27,792 nt of DNA, taken from contig JADFYX010000003.1 in NCBI GenBank assembly GCA_015232795.1, positions 1 through 27,792 on the forward strand, in the 5' to 3' direction. The position numbers and the translations under genes were made by a program. Each line of letters opens with the position of its first letter. Within the stretch, counting starts at the first letter, position 1. This document shows, in pieces, positions 8,053-15,648 of the stretch. The DNA comes from Magnetococcales bacterium. GTDB lineage: Bacteria; Pseudomonadota; Magnetococcia; Magnetococcales; JADFYX01. The notes under the pieces are model-generated. The model was not told where the DNA came from, ran no database searches, and saw nothing but the letters and a program-made list of their open reading frames with translations.

Positions 8053-8102
8053 AAACCTTGGGCTTCGCCCAAACCCACCAGGGAAATAATTCCCCTGGAC
8101 CC
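8053..8102 (+). repeat. Composite palindromic repeat core, copy B
   Basis: Two hairpins: TTGGGC (8058-8063) with GCCCAA (8067-8072), loop TTC; and CCAGGGAAAT (8078-8087) with ATTCCCCTGG (8089-8098), one mismatch. Against copy A the second stem changes CAAGGG/CCCTTG to CCAGGG/CCCTGG: both sides change, so pairing is kept. It lies between the STAND gene and the STAS gene. With the upstream modules it fills the gene-free stretch 7911-8110; I see nothing clear in 7704-7910 beyond AT-rich promoter-like DNA. Confidence 0.8.
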
Positions 8103-8175
8103 CTGATAGTAAAAGATTTTTTAACTTTGGGAAGCTATCTTGAATTATGGAGCTGCTTTTTTTTACTAGAAGTAA

Positions 8176-8469
8176 CTACGCTACGGTAAATATCTCCGCT
8201 AAATTTGCCGTCGTAATTATCTTATGCACATCCCTGTTGGTATTTGTTAAGGATACATTAATATCATCACCAACTTTGTCCTTTAATAACATCAAACAAC
8301 CTATACCACCACTATCAACAAAAACCGTTTTTGAAAAATCAACCTCTACAGACTTAACCTCAGCTAAATCAACCGCAAATCCATCAATTGCCTGCCATAC
8401 CCTATGGGTAAACATGCCATCTACAATAATTTTTAATTTTTGATCTTCAAAGCTAATTTGACACGACAT
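8176..8469 (-). CDS. STAS-domain protein (anti-sigma-factor-antagonist-like)
   Basis: 97 aa, the full length of a single STAS domain. It has the family's beta-alpha pattern and the signature loop before the main helix, here VFVDSGGIGCLMLL (residues 49-62). In SpoIIAA the corresponding loop is DSSGLG and the second serine is the phosphorylated one; here that position is Gly54 while Ser53 remains. Such proteins bind partner kinases or anti-sigma factors, and STAS proteins control some polysaccharide loci (for example SypA in Vibrio fischeri). Lying upstream of and divergent to the first glycosyltransferase, it may regulate this locus. No kinase or phosphatase partner is visible in the window. 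Confidence 0.8.
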   Translation of the reverse strand: MSCQISFEDQKLKIIVDGMFTHRVWQAIDGFAVDLAEVKSVEVDFSKTVFVDSGGIGCLMLLKDKVGDDINVSLTNTNRDVHKIITTANLAEIFTVA

Positions 8470-8607
8470 AACCAGTTACTCATTTGAACTTTTTAAAGGT
8501 TATTACTCTTTTATATGTGGTATTATGACAATATACATTAACATATCAATTAGTACTAGCTAAATCATTGAAACATCTGATAGATATCTCAACATAATAG
8601 AGTATAA

Positions 8608-8636
8608 TTGGTTAAACCTTGGTATATGAGTATACT
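8608..8636 (+). promoter_or_regulatory. Candidate promoter of the first glycosyltransferase
   Basis: TTGGTT (8608-8613) is 17 bp before TATACT (8631-8636) in the very AT-rich 291-bp divergent region between the STAS gene and the glycosyltransferase. The leader would be about 118 nt. The -10 is good, the -35 is weak. Confidence 0.35.
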
Positions 8637-8760
8637 ATTATGGCTAACAATGCAGGATATAATTTTATAATATGCTTTATATATTACACAACACAGTTTT
8701 ATACATCTACCGTTGTTTATTAAACAAAATATATAGAAACCTTCTTAACCGGGATTTATA

Positions 8761-9924
8761 ATGAAAATATTGCACATAACCCCCTACTACTGGCCTGCCG
8801 TGCGCTATGGCGGTCCTGTATTTTCGGTTATGGGACTCTGTACTGCTTTGGCTAAAAAGGGTCACGATGTGCATGTCTATTCTACCAACCAAGATGGTCC
8901 TGATGCCCTAAAAGCAACAGTTAACAAACCTGTTGTGCAAAATGGTGTTACAGTTCGCTATTTTGCCTCCCCGACCCCTTTTTCACGTTTTTTCTACTCT
9001 CCATCCATGGCCCAGGCCGTTGCCGAAAACATCGCCTCTTTCGATATAGTTCATATTCATACCTGTTTTTCTTGGACCACAGGTATGGCCTCGCGTATTG
9101 CTATAAAATCTGTGGTTCCTTATGTTTTTTCCCCACGTGGTATGCTGGAAAAATCTCTCTTTACCGCAAAAAGTACCGTTGCTAAATGGCTTTGGCTCTA
9201 TCTAATTGGCAAAAAAGTTTTAAGAAGGGCTAAATCTATCCACGTTACCTCCCAACGAGAACAACTGGACCTTGAAAAATTTGGCATACCAACCGCTAAA
9301 ATAAAAATAGTTGCCAATGGAGTAACAACTCCTACCAAAATATCTGACCATAAAAACCAAGTACTGCAACCCTGGCAAAAACAAGATTATATTTTGGCCC
9401 TTGGACGTATAAGCTGGATAAAAGGGCTGGATCGCCTTATCAGTGCCTGGAGCTTTGGTATAAAACCACCCCTGATAATTGCCGGCAATGATGACGAAAC
9501 AATCACCAGCAAACTATTTGCCCAAGCCCGCGCAGAAGGCGTTGCCGATAAAATTCACTTTATCGGCCCCGTTGACGGGGAAAAAAAATGGCTGCTATTA
9601 AAAAATGCTTCCTTGCTGGTACTACCTTCCCATAGTGAAAATTTCGGCAATGTAGTTTTAGAAGCTATGGCAGTAGGCTGCCCGGTTATCACCACACCCC
9701 AAGTCGGGGCTGCAACTATTGTAGAAAATGCCAAAGCCGGACTGGTGGTTACAGGAAAGCCGTTAATAATATCCCAAGCTATCACAGAGCTACTGGCAGA
9801 CCAATATTTGCATAAATCTATGAGCAAACGCGGTATTGATCATGTTAAGCGATACTACACTTGGGATATTATAGCGGGTGAAATGGAAGAGCTATATCTA
9901 GATAATAAAAGCATTAAAAAATAA
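8761..9924 (+). CDS. Glycosyltransferase, GT4-like (group 1)
   Basis: 387 aa with the two-domain GT-B layout. The N-terminus MKILHITPYYWPAVRYGGP with the glycine-rich loop is typical of acceptor-domain starts of GT4 enzymes. The C-terminal nucleotide-sugar domain shows ILALGRISWIKGLDRLI, then the donor-binding segment LLVLPSHSENFGNVVLEAMAVGCPVITT with the EX7E-type glutamates. It should transfer a sugar from a nucleotide donor to the growing lipid-linked polysaccharide at the cytoplasmic face. Donor and linkage cannot be told from sequence. It converges with the fibre gene, 29 nt from its stop codon. Confidence 0.85.
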   Translation: MKILHITPYYWPAVRYGGPVFSVMGLCTALAKKGHDVHVYSTNQDGPDALKATVNKPVVQNGVTVRYFASPTPFSRFFYSPSMAQAVAENIASFDIVHIHTCFSWTTGMASRIAIKSVVPYVFSPRGMLEKSLFTAKSTVAKWLWLYLIGKKVLRRAKSIHVTSQREQLDLEKFGIPTAKIKIVANGVTTPTKISDHKNQVLQPWQKQDYILALGRISWIKGLDRLISAWSFGIKPPLIIAGNDDETITSKLFAQARAEGVADKIHFIGPVDGEKKWLLLKNASLLVLPSHSENFGNVVLEAMAVGCPVITTPQVGAATIVENAKAGLVVTGKPLIISQAITELLADQYLHKSMSKRGIDHVKRYYTWDIIAGEMEELYLDNKSIKK

Positions 9925-9953
9925 TATTCTTTTTACCTAGCCCGGATATACAG

Positions 9954-11288
9954 TTATACCGCTGTTACATTTACCGTATAAACACCTGTGGAAGTTCTTA
10001 TTTTCAACACCCCAGCATCAAAATAGATAACTCCACCACCTGTGGGGTTACTGGTGGGGGCTGTGGTTACATCGGCCAAGGCCAATACCCCGGCTCCACT
10101 GCCGTAATCTGTACTGTTTATACCGATATTTTTATCGGTAAAATCTCCTGCTAGCAAAGGAGTTAACGTGTTGCTGTTGGCAACAACCAGTTGGTTGGAT
10201 TCTGTTGTTAACTGAGCTCCGGCATCGTGACCTAAAAGTACATTACCACCACCAGATGAAAGATTTTTCCCGGCACCATCACCTATAATTACATTATCAG
10301 CAGATGTTCCATTACCAGATTGCAACGCCCCCTTACCAATAACAACACTGCCCGATAAATTTTGTGTGGCATTTGCAGCACTGGCACCAATAACTACATT
10401 ATCCAACCCCCCACTGTTTTGAGCTGCAACACTATTACCAAGATAGATACAGTTTGCCCCACCACCAGAGTTAATGCCTGCATTATATCCAATGTAAATA
10501 TTTCCTGAATTACATATAGCATTCTTAGCAGCATCAGCTCCAATTGCCACGACATTATGCCTACTGGATACACTTTTACCTGCACCTTGACCAATCAACA
10601 CTCCCGGCAATGATGAAGTAAGAGAGTTGCCAGCTTCATGACCTATAACCACATAGCCAGACCCTGTGTAGGCTCCGACACCAATGGCATCTTTACCTAT
10701 AACAACAGATTTTGACAAAGAGGTGGCAGCATCCGCAGCACCAACCCCCATGATGACATTATCGGCATCACCTGCTAGCGCACTGCCAGCCCCAGTTCCT
10801 ATAACCAGAGAGTTGTTGGCATTTTGTTGTATATCCAAACCATTTAAATTGCCGGTAATAATCACATTGCTGCTAAAAGTAGCGTTTTGGCTGGCATCCA
10901 GTGCCAGCGCATCTGTAGCCCCAGTTTTAATGACAATGTTGTCGGCCCCGCTTCTAACAAAACCACTATCAAGATCGGAAGCAAAATAAAGTCCGTCAAC
11001 AGCTATAGATGTGGCTGCTGCACTACCCGGCTCCCCTTGTATCCCCTGAATACCCTGGGGGCCAGCATCACCCTTGTTGGTAATTTCGCTCCAATATCCT
11101 GTTGCAGTGTCCGGCTGTTGACCTGTGCCATCTTGAATGCAAACATATAACAGACCCCCAAAGGCCACACTCTGAGCCGTTGTATAGGCCACACCAGCAC
11201 CATATTCACCTTGAAAGCTCGTTCCAAGATCAAGAGCAATATCTTTTTTTCGTATCTCTTCAAGGATGGGGTCATATATACTTTGCAT
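9954..11288 (-). CDS. Phage-tail-fibre-like repeat protein
   Basis: 444 aa. Residues ~23-68 resemble the small carbohydrate-binding module seen at the front of many fibres (AYTTAQSVAFGGLLYVC...QPDTATGYW). Then come five collagen-like Gly-X-Y triplets (73-88), and about twelve head repeats of the form N-V-V-I-G-x-G-A spaced 18-22 residues (~156-380). A C-terminal knob region follows, with QLVVANS and GGGVIYFDAGVLKI segments common at fibre ends. No signal peptide, membrane anchor, peptidase S74 domain or YadA anchor is seen. The start at 11288 has AAGGAG 10 nt upstream; the open frame further upstream to 11501 runs into the intergenic repeat and is rejected. No other phage gene is nearby. It may be a surface adhesin or carbohydrate-binding fibre; how it would be secreted is unclear. 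Confidence 0.75.
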   Translation of the reverse strand: MQSIYDPILEEIRKKDIALDLGTSFQGEYGAGVAYTTAQSVAFGGLLYVCIQDGTGQQPDTATGYWSEITNKGDAGPQGIQGIQGEPGSAAATSIAVDGLYFASDLDSGFVRSGADNIVIKTGATDALALDASQNATFSSNVIITGNLNGLDIQQNANNSLVIGTGAGSALAGDADNVIMGVGAADAATSLSKSVVIGKDAIGVGAYTGSGYVVIGHEAGNSLTSSLPGVLIGQGAGKSVSSRHNVVAIGADAAKNAICNSGNIYIGYNAGINSGGGANCIYLGNSVAAQNSGGLDNVVIGASAANATQNLSGSVVIGKGALQSGNGTSADNVIIGDGAGKNLSSGGGNVLLGHDAGAQLTTESNQLVVANSNTLTPLLAGDFTDKNIGINSTDYGSGAGVLALADVTTAPTSNPTGGGVIYFDAGVLKIRTSTGVYTVNVTAV

Positions 11289-11473
11289 TTCTGCTATACT
11301 CCTTATCTTGTTTTTTAAGTGGGTTAACCTAGGTTTGGTTGGTTTTGGGAATATAGGCTTCAGAGTTTTGCTATATAAGGTGTTGGGGTTCATCAAGAGT
11401 GGTGGTTTGCACAACAGGACAAAATATAGTTTGTGGAATTTAAAGCCGTTCCGTTTATTATTGCGTAAAATCA

Positions 11474-11517
11474 AAACCTTGGGAGGGCTTGCAGCCCCCA
11501 AACCCCCACGCTTTTAA
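11474..11517 (+). repeat. Composite repeat, GGGCTTGCAGCCC module (copy C)
   Basis: AAACCTTGGGAGGGCTTGCA and the following C-run match the module at 7973-8016 almost base for base, one C shorter. It again precedes a core copy by about 30 nt, with CTTTTAA/TTAAAAG (11511-11517 with 11527-11533) between. It lies in the 360-bp divergent gap between the fibre gene and the ABC exporter gene. Confidence 0.75.
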
Positions 11518-11542
11518 ATGTAAAGACTTAAAAGCAAAGACA

Positions 11543-11592
11543 AAACCTTGGGCTTTACCCAAACCCACAAGGGAGATAATCTTCCTTGACCC
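11543..11592 (+). repeat. Composite palindromic repeat core, copy C
   Basis: The first hairpin is reduced to TTGGG/CCCAA (11548-11552 with 11558-11562). The second is CAAGGGAGAT (11568-11577) with ATCTTCCTTG (11579-11588), fully paired with one G-T wobble. It is followed, as copy B is, by a TAAAAG...TTTTTTA tail (11600-11612). It has the same orientation as copy B and the opposite to copy A. Confidence 0.8.
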
Positions 11593-11648
11593 ATAATAAT
11601 AAAAGCTTTTTTATCTTGTGTAATTTATTTTTGGAATAGCTATACAGT

Positions 11649-13373
11649 ATGAAGGATATCAAACAGATAGTTTTAATGGTCATGGCTATTTTGCAAACAA
11701 AAGGCAAAAAGCTGTTTATATTGGTTGCTCTGTTTGGTTTTTTTACTTCTATTATTGATGTGCTTAGCATATCTCTGCTCGCTGGATTTGCCGCTGCTGC
11801 CAACGATTTTGCTTTTATAACCAACAACAATTTTTTGTCTTACATATACACAGTTTTGGAGTTTGAATCCCCAGTTAAATTTGTGGTCTATTTTGGTATC
11901 ACCCTCATTGCTATCTATATTATAAGGGTGGCTGTAATACTCCTGAACTCTTACTTGATTTCCCACTTTTGTTACGACAGGTTTCAATTTTTGGTAACAA
12001 CCACCTTTAAAAATTATCTGCAATACTCCATAAACCATTTTGCAAACCGTAACAACAGCGACCTTACCAGAATTGTCACCCACGAATCCCGCCAGGTTGC
12101 CGAAATGTTTGTGGCAATGTTTGTTATGGTATCGGAGTTTATGGTTTTTATACTTTTTTTAGCTTTGATGTTATACGTCAACTGGGCCGGAACCATTATA
12201 TTTTCGGCAATTTTGCTGGTTTTTACCTTTGCTTTGTTATCCATCACCTCCCAAAGATTAAAAAATGCTGGTGAATGCCTGGTTGCTGCTACCCAAAGTC
12301 AGTATAGAATTCTTGCTAGTGCTTTTGGCAACCAACGCATATTTAAATTTTTACAATCCCTTACAACCATCCACAACAAATACAAAAAAGCTGCACAAAA
12401 CAGTGCCATAAGCCAGATAAAAATAAACACCCTGCAACACATACCCAGATTAGGGCTGGAGTTTATAGGTATTTTATTGATGATTTCGGCAATAACCGCC
12501 TTTGTCTATATAAAACAGAGCAATACACTTAAACTAGTACCCTTGATGCTGCTGTTTGCCCTCGCTATGTATCGCCTACTCCCCTCATTCAACCGGGTTT
12601 TAACCGCTTATAACAAAGTTATTGCCACGACAGAATCCTTAAAGGTGGTATTTCAAGAGTTGAACAAAAAGCCGGAGATGTTGGGAGATAACAAAATAGG
12701 CTTTACCAAAAAAATCACCCTGCAAAATATAAATGTTTGCTTTAACAACGATACCCAACTGTTACACGACATAAACTTAACCATAAACAAAAGCGACAAA
12801 ATCACCATCATAGGCAAAAGCGGCCACGGTAAAAGTACTCTATTGGATATAATCACCGGGCTTATAGCCCCAACAAAAGGTACAATTTTAGTTGATGGAG
12901 TTGTATTGAGTGGTGATAACATGAAATCCTGGCGCAGCAAAATCGCTTATGTCCCCCAAGATATTTTTCTTTTTGATGGTGATGTAAAAGAGAACGTACT
13001 ATTAGGAAGAAAGTATGATTATGAGTGTCTTGAAAAGGTGCTAAAACAGGTGGAAATTTGGGATTTTTTAACCAGCCAACAAGGTTTAAACACCAAGGTT
13101 GGCGATGGGGGCACAATAATAAGTGGTGGAGAACGCCAACGTATAGCCATTGCCCGTGCTCTCTATGGCAACCCGGAAATTTTGCTGCTAGACGAAATTA
13201 CATCCGCACTGGATAAAAAAACTGCCAACCGCATATTGACAAAAATTTATTCTGAATATAACAAGCTGACCATAATAACTGTTACCCACCGACTAGAGGC
13301 GGTCCACAAACAACAGATAATTTTGCAGCTACAAAATGGGGAGCTCTACCTCTTGGATAACGATAGAGTTTAA
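11649..13373 (+). CDS. ABC transporter, fused permease-ATPase (PglK/MsbA type)
   Basis: 574 aa. Six membrane segments lie in residues ~20-310 and an ATPase domain in ~350-570, with Walker A GKSGHGKST (389-397), Q-loop Gln437, signature ISGGERQ (491-497), Walker B ILLLDE (511-516) and the H-loop His547. It should work as a homodimer in the inner membrane. In a polysaccharide locus without a Wzx, a PglK-like flippase of lipid-linked oligosaccharide is the most attractive role; export of a lipid, peptide or other product cannot be excluded. No good ribosome site precedes 11649; Met10 or Met12 are alternative starts. Its 3' end overlaps the convergent glycosyltransferase gene by 45 bp. Confidence 0.85.
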   Translation: MKDIKQIVLMVMAILQTKGKKLFILVALFGFFTSIIDVLSISLLAGFAAAANDFAFITNNNFLSYIYTVLEFESPVKFVVYFGITLIAIYIIRVAVILLNSYLISHFCYDRFQFLVTTTFKNYLQYSINHFANRNNSDLTRIVTHESRQVAEMFVAMFVMVSEFMVFILFLALMLYVNWAGTIIFSAILLVFTFALLSITSQRLKNAGECLVAATQSQYRILASAFGNQRIFKFLQSLTTIHNKYKKAAQNSAISQIKINTLQHIPRLGLEFIGILLMISAITAFVYIKQSNTLKLVPLMLLFALAMYRLLPSFNRVLTAYNKVIATTESLKVVFQELNKKPEMLGDNKIGFTKKITLQNINVCFNNDTQLLHDINLTINKSDKITIIGKSGHGKSTLLDIITGLIAPTKGTILVDGVVLSGDNMKSWRSKIAYVPQDIFLFDGDVKENVLLGRKYDYECLEKVLKQVEIWDFLTSQQGLNTKVGDGGTIISGGERQRIAIARALYGNPEILLLDEITSALDKKTANRILTKIYSEYNKLTIITVTHRLEAVHKQQIILQLQNGELYLLDNDRV

Positions 13374-14417
13374 AATATCCTGCACTACCTCTTTAGAATA
13401 GCTATGTTTTACCGCAGCAACACAATTAGCCGACATTTTTTGATAGTGGTAACTATCCAAGCTTAAACCCGCAAACAAAGCCTGCAACATTCCATCCCTA
13501 TTTCCAACAGCTACCAGCCACCCGGTCTTACCCGGTACGACCACATCCATAACAGCTCCCACACTGTTTGCCACAACTGGCGTTCCCTGGCTCATGGACT
13601 CTAACACTACTGTTGGCATTCCTTCGGCAAGGCTGGGCAGAACCAACAGATGAGCTTGGCGATATAACTTTAACAGACGTTGAGAATCACGTATTTCACC
13701 ATGAAATTTTATATTTTCACCCACCTCTGCTATGGCTGAACAGCCTACCACATCCAGCTTAATCTCTGGATATTGCGCGCATATATTTAATAAAAAATTA
13801 AGATTTTTTCTTTTTTCCCTCCGGCCGACAAACAACAAACGCCTGTTTTTAGGGGGGAGTTTGGCAGATGCCAATGGGCCATCAAATGAGTTGGGTAAAT
13901 AGCGAACACAACTAGCTTTAACCCTGGTATTATTGCTTAATAATCTATCTAAATCCCCTCCTTGGCTTATGACAATATCGGCCTTTTTACAGTGTTGCAA
14001 AATGAGTCTTTTTAAAAAAATATGCCTGATTTTAAACTTTTCTTGCAACGACTCCAGCCCATGGGGATGGAATATAATTGGTGGGCGGTTTTTAATGGAG
14101 AAAATATGCCCTACAACCGGACCTTCAGCGTAGATTATATCTGGCTTTATCTTGGGCAACCACTCTGCTACCAAACGACTTAAGCGGTATAATGTGTGGG
14201 GATAACGCCCAGGATAGCGGAGAGAAAACTGGGGCCATGGTATGTGGTGCAAACCTGAGTGAATATCCCCTTGTCTTGGCCCGTCCATCTGACTGTGGAA
14301 AGCCACCACCTCATGCCCCTTACCACGCAGATAGGAGATATGCCGACGGGAGACCTCCTGCATTCCCCCAACCACAAAAGGTGCTATGCTCTGGGTCACA
14401 TAGAGAATGGTAGCCAT
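13329..14417 (-). CDS. Glycosyltransferase, GT4-like (group 1)
   Basis: 362 aa, complete GT-B enzyme. The N-terminus has the motif APFVVGGMQEVSRR of sugar-acceptor domains. The C-terminal domain has LLFVGRREKRKNLNFLL and LLVLPSLAEGMPTVVLESMSQGTPVV, the usual donor-binding region with the second glutamate in VLESM. It is the last gene of the minus-strand run that begins with asnB, 37 nt after the preceding glycosyltransferase. Its last 45 bp overlap the ABC gene on the other strand, so the final residues of both are coded by the same DNA. Sugar specificity is unknown. Confidence 0.85.
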   Translation of the reverse strand: MATILYVTQSIAPFVVGGMQEVSRRHISYLRGKGHEVVAFHSQMDGPRQGDIHSGLHHIPWPQFSLRYPGRYPHTLYRLSRLVAEWLPKIKPDIIYAEGPVVGHIFSIKNRPPIIFHPHGLESLQEKFKIRHIFLKRLILQHCKKADIVISQGGDLDRLLSNNTRVKASCVRYLPNSFDGPLASAKLPPKNRRLLFVGRREKRKNLNFLLNICAQYPEIKLDVVGCSAIAEVGENIKFHGEIRDSQRLLKLYRQAHLLVLPSLAEGMPTVVLESMSQGTPVVANSVGAVMDVVVPGKTGWLVAVGNRDGMLQALFAGLSLDSYHYQKMSANCVAAVKHSYSKEVVQDILNSIVIQEVELPIL

Positions 14418-14454
14418 TAATAATTGCCTAGATTCAGCAGTTGCAAGCTATTTA

Positions 14455-15648
14455 CTATAACAACTCGCAATAAACCTTAATTATCTTCTTTGCCATCTGC
14501 TGCCATGTATGCTCTTTTAAAACTTTATTTTGAAATTCCAACCCCATCATCCGGCCTAGGTTTGGGTTGTCAATCAGCTTTTGAATTGCTGTACAAAAGG
14601 ACTCTTTTGTTGGCTGACAAATTAAACCATGAATACCTGAGTTAATAACATCAGTAACTGGCTCAGTGTTTACAGCAACAATTGGCTTTGCCAACAAGCC
14701 ATATTCAAATATTTTAACTGGAGAGCCATACCAGTTGGAACCAGGTAGAACACAAATATCCATAATATCTATATAGTTATAGATCTCTTTGTGGGCAACA
14801 CTTTCGGTAAAAATTACTGAATCATCAACACCAAGCTCTACCGCCAACATTTTTAGATTAGATAAACTCTCACCACCACCGACTATTAACAGTCGTAATT
14901 TTTTATCACTTTTTAAAACCAACAAATCATGAAATGCATAAAGTAAGCGGTCAACACTGTGATAGGGAAAAATAGAGCCGACAAATCCAATTACCATACA
15001 CTCTGATAATTGCATCTTTTGGCGCAGAGCTTGAGATTTTTTTATGTCGATTCTTAACTTGGCAGGGTTAACAGCATTTGGCGTTACACAAAATTTTTCT
15101 GCTGGTAGTTTATATAAGTCACCCAGTTTCTCTCCTAATACCCTAGAGACAACCACAAACAAGGAGGGAATGTTAGAATATTTTTTTTCAATTAAAAATG
15201 CTCTGCCTAACAACAGTGAGTCACCTTCAAAACAGACCTTCTGTTCCAGAAACGGTGCGTTCATCTCTCGAAAAAGTTTAGTCCCAGTATTCAAAGCTGC
15301 TTTTGTGCCAGACATTTGCAGATAACTACTTCGCTCATAAATTAAATCTGGCTCTGTTTTTTTTATCTCTTCTTCAAGTATATTTTGCAGCTTTTTATCA
15401 ATGTACAAAAGTCGCAGATCTTTTAAACTGGACCAAATAAGTTTTGGTATACATTTTTTTATCAGTGCTTTTAACCAACTTCGTTTTGTTACCAGCTTGT
15501 TTCTTGATGTAGTTCCACCAGCTATTAAAACCGTCACCGTGTGACCCATTTTCTCAAAGGCAGCAATCATCTCTACTATATGGGTGCTATATCCAGCCGA
15601 ATCATTAATATTTAAAAGGGGATTTGGTGAATAATACAATATTTTCAT
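14455..15648 (-). CDS. Glycosyltransferase, GT4-like (group 1)
   Basis: 397 aa from the ATG at 15648. The start MKILYYSPNPLLNINDSAGY is typical of GT4 enzymes. The donor domain shows VIGFVGSIFPYHSVDRLL and VCVLPGSNWYGSPVKIFEYGLLAKPIVAV; the last part, PVKIFEYG, is the variant of the EX7E region found in many capsule glycosyltransferases. The start overlaps the stop of asnB in ATGA (15648-15645), so the two are translationally coupled; a longer open frame to 15690 is ignored for that reason. Confidence 0.85.
   Translation of the reverse strand: MKILYYSPNPLLNINDSAGYSTHIVEMIAAFEKMGHTVTVLIAGGTTSRNKLVTKRSWLKALIKKCIPKLIWSSLKDLRLLYIDKKLQNILEEEIKKTEPDLIYERSSYLQMSGTKAALNTGTKLFREMNAPFLEQKVCFEGDSLLLGRAFLIEKKYSNIPSLFVVVSRVLGEKLGDLYKLPAEKFCVTPNAVNPAKLRIDIKKSQALRQKMQLSECMVIGFVGSIFPYHSVDRLLYAFHDLLVLKSDKKLRLLIVGGGESLSNLKMLAVELGVDDSVIFTESVAHKEIYNYIDIMDICVLPGSNWYGSPVKIFEYGLLAKPIVAVNTEPVTDVINSGIHGLICQPTKESFCTAIQKLIDNPNLGRMMGLEFQNKVLKEHTWQQMAKKIIKVYCELL

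Noticed and set aside
8147..8443. Plus-strand open frame of 98 codons
   Set aside because: It is antisense to the STAS gene, which has clear family motifs.
11289..11501. Upstream extension of the fibre reading frame
   Set aside because: It reads through the intergenic palindromic repeat; the ATG at 11288 has a well-spaced AAGGAG.
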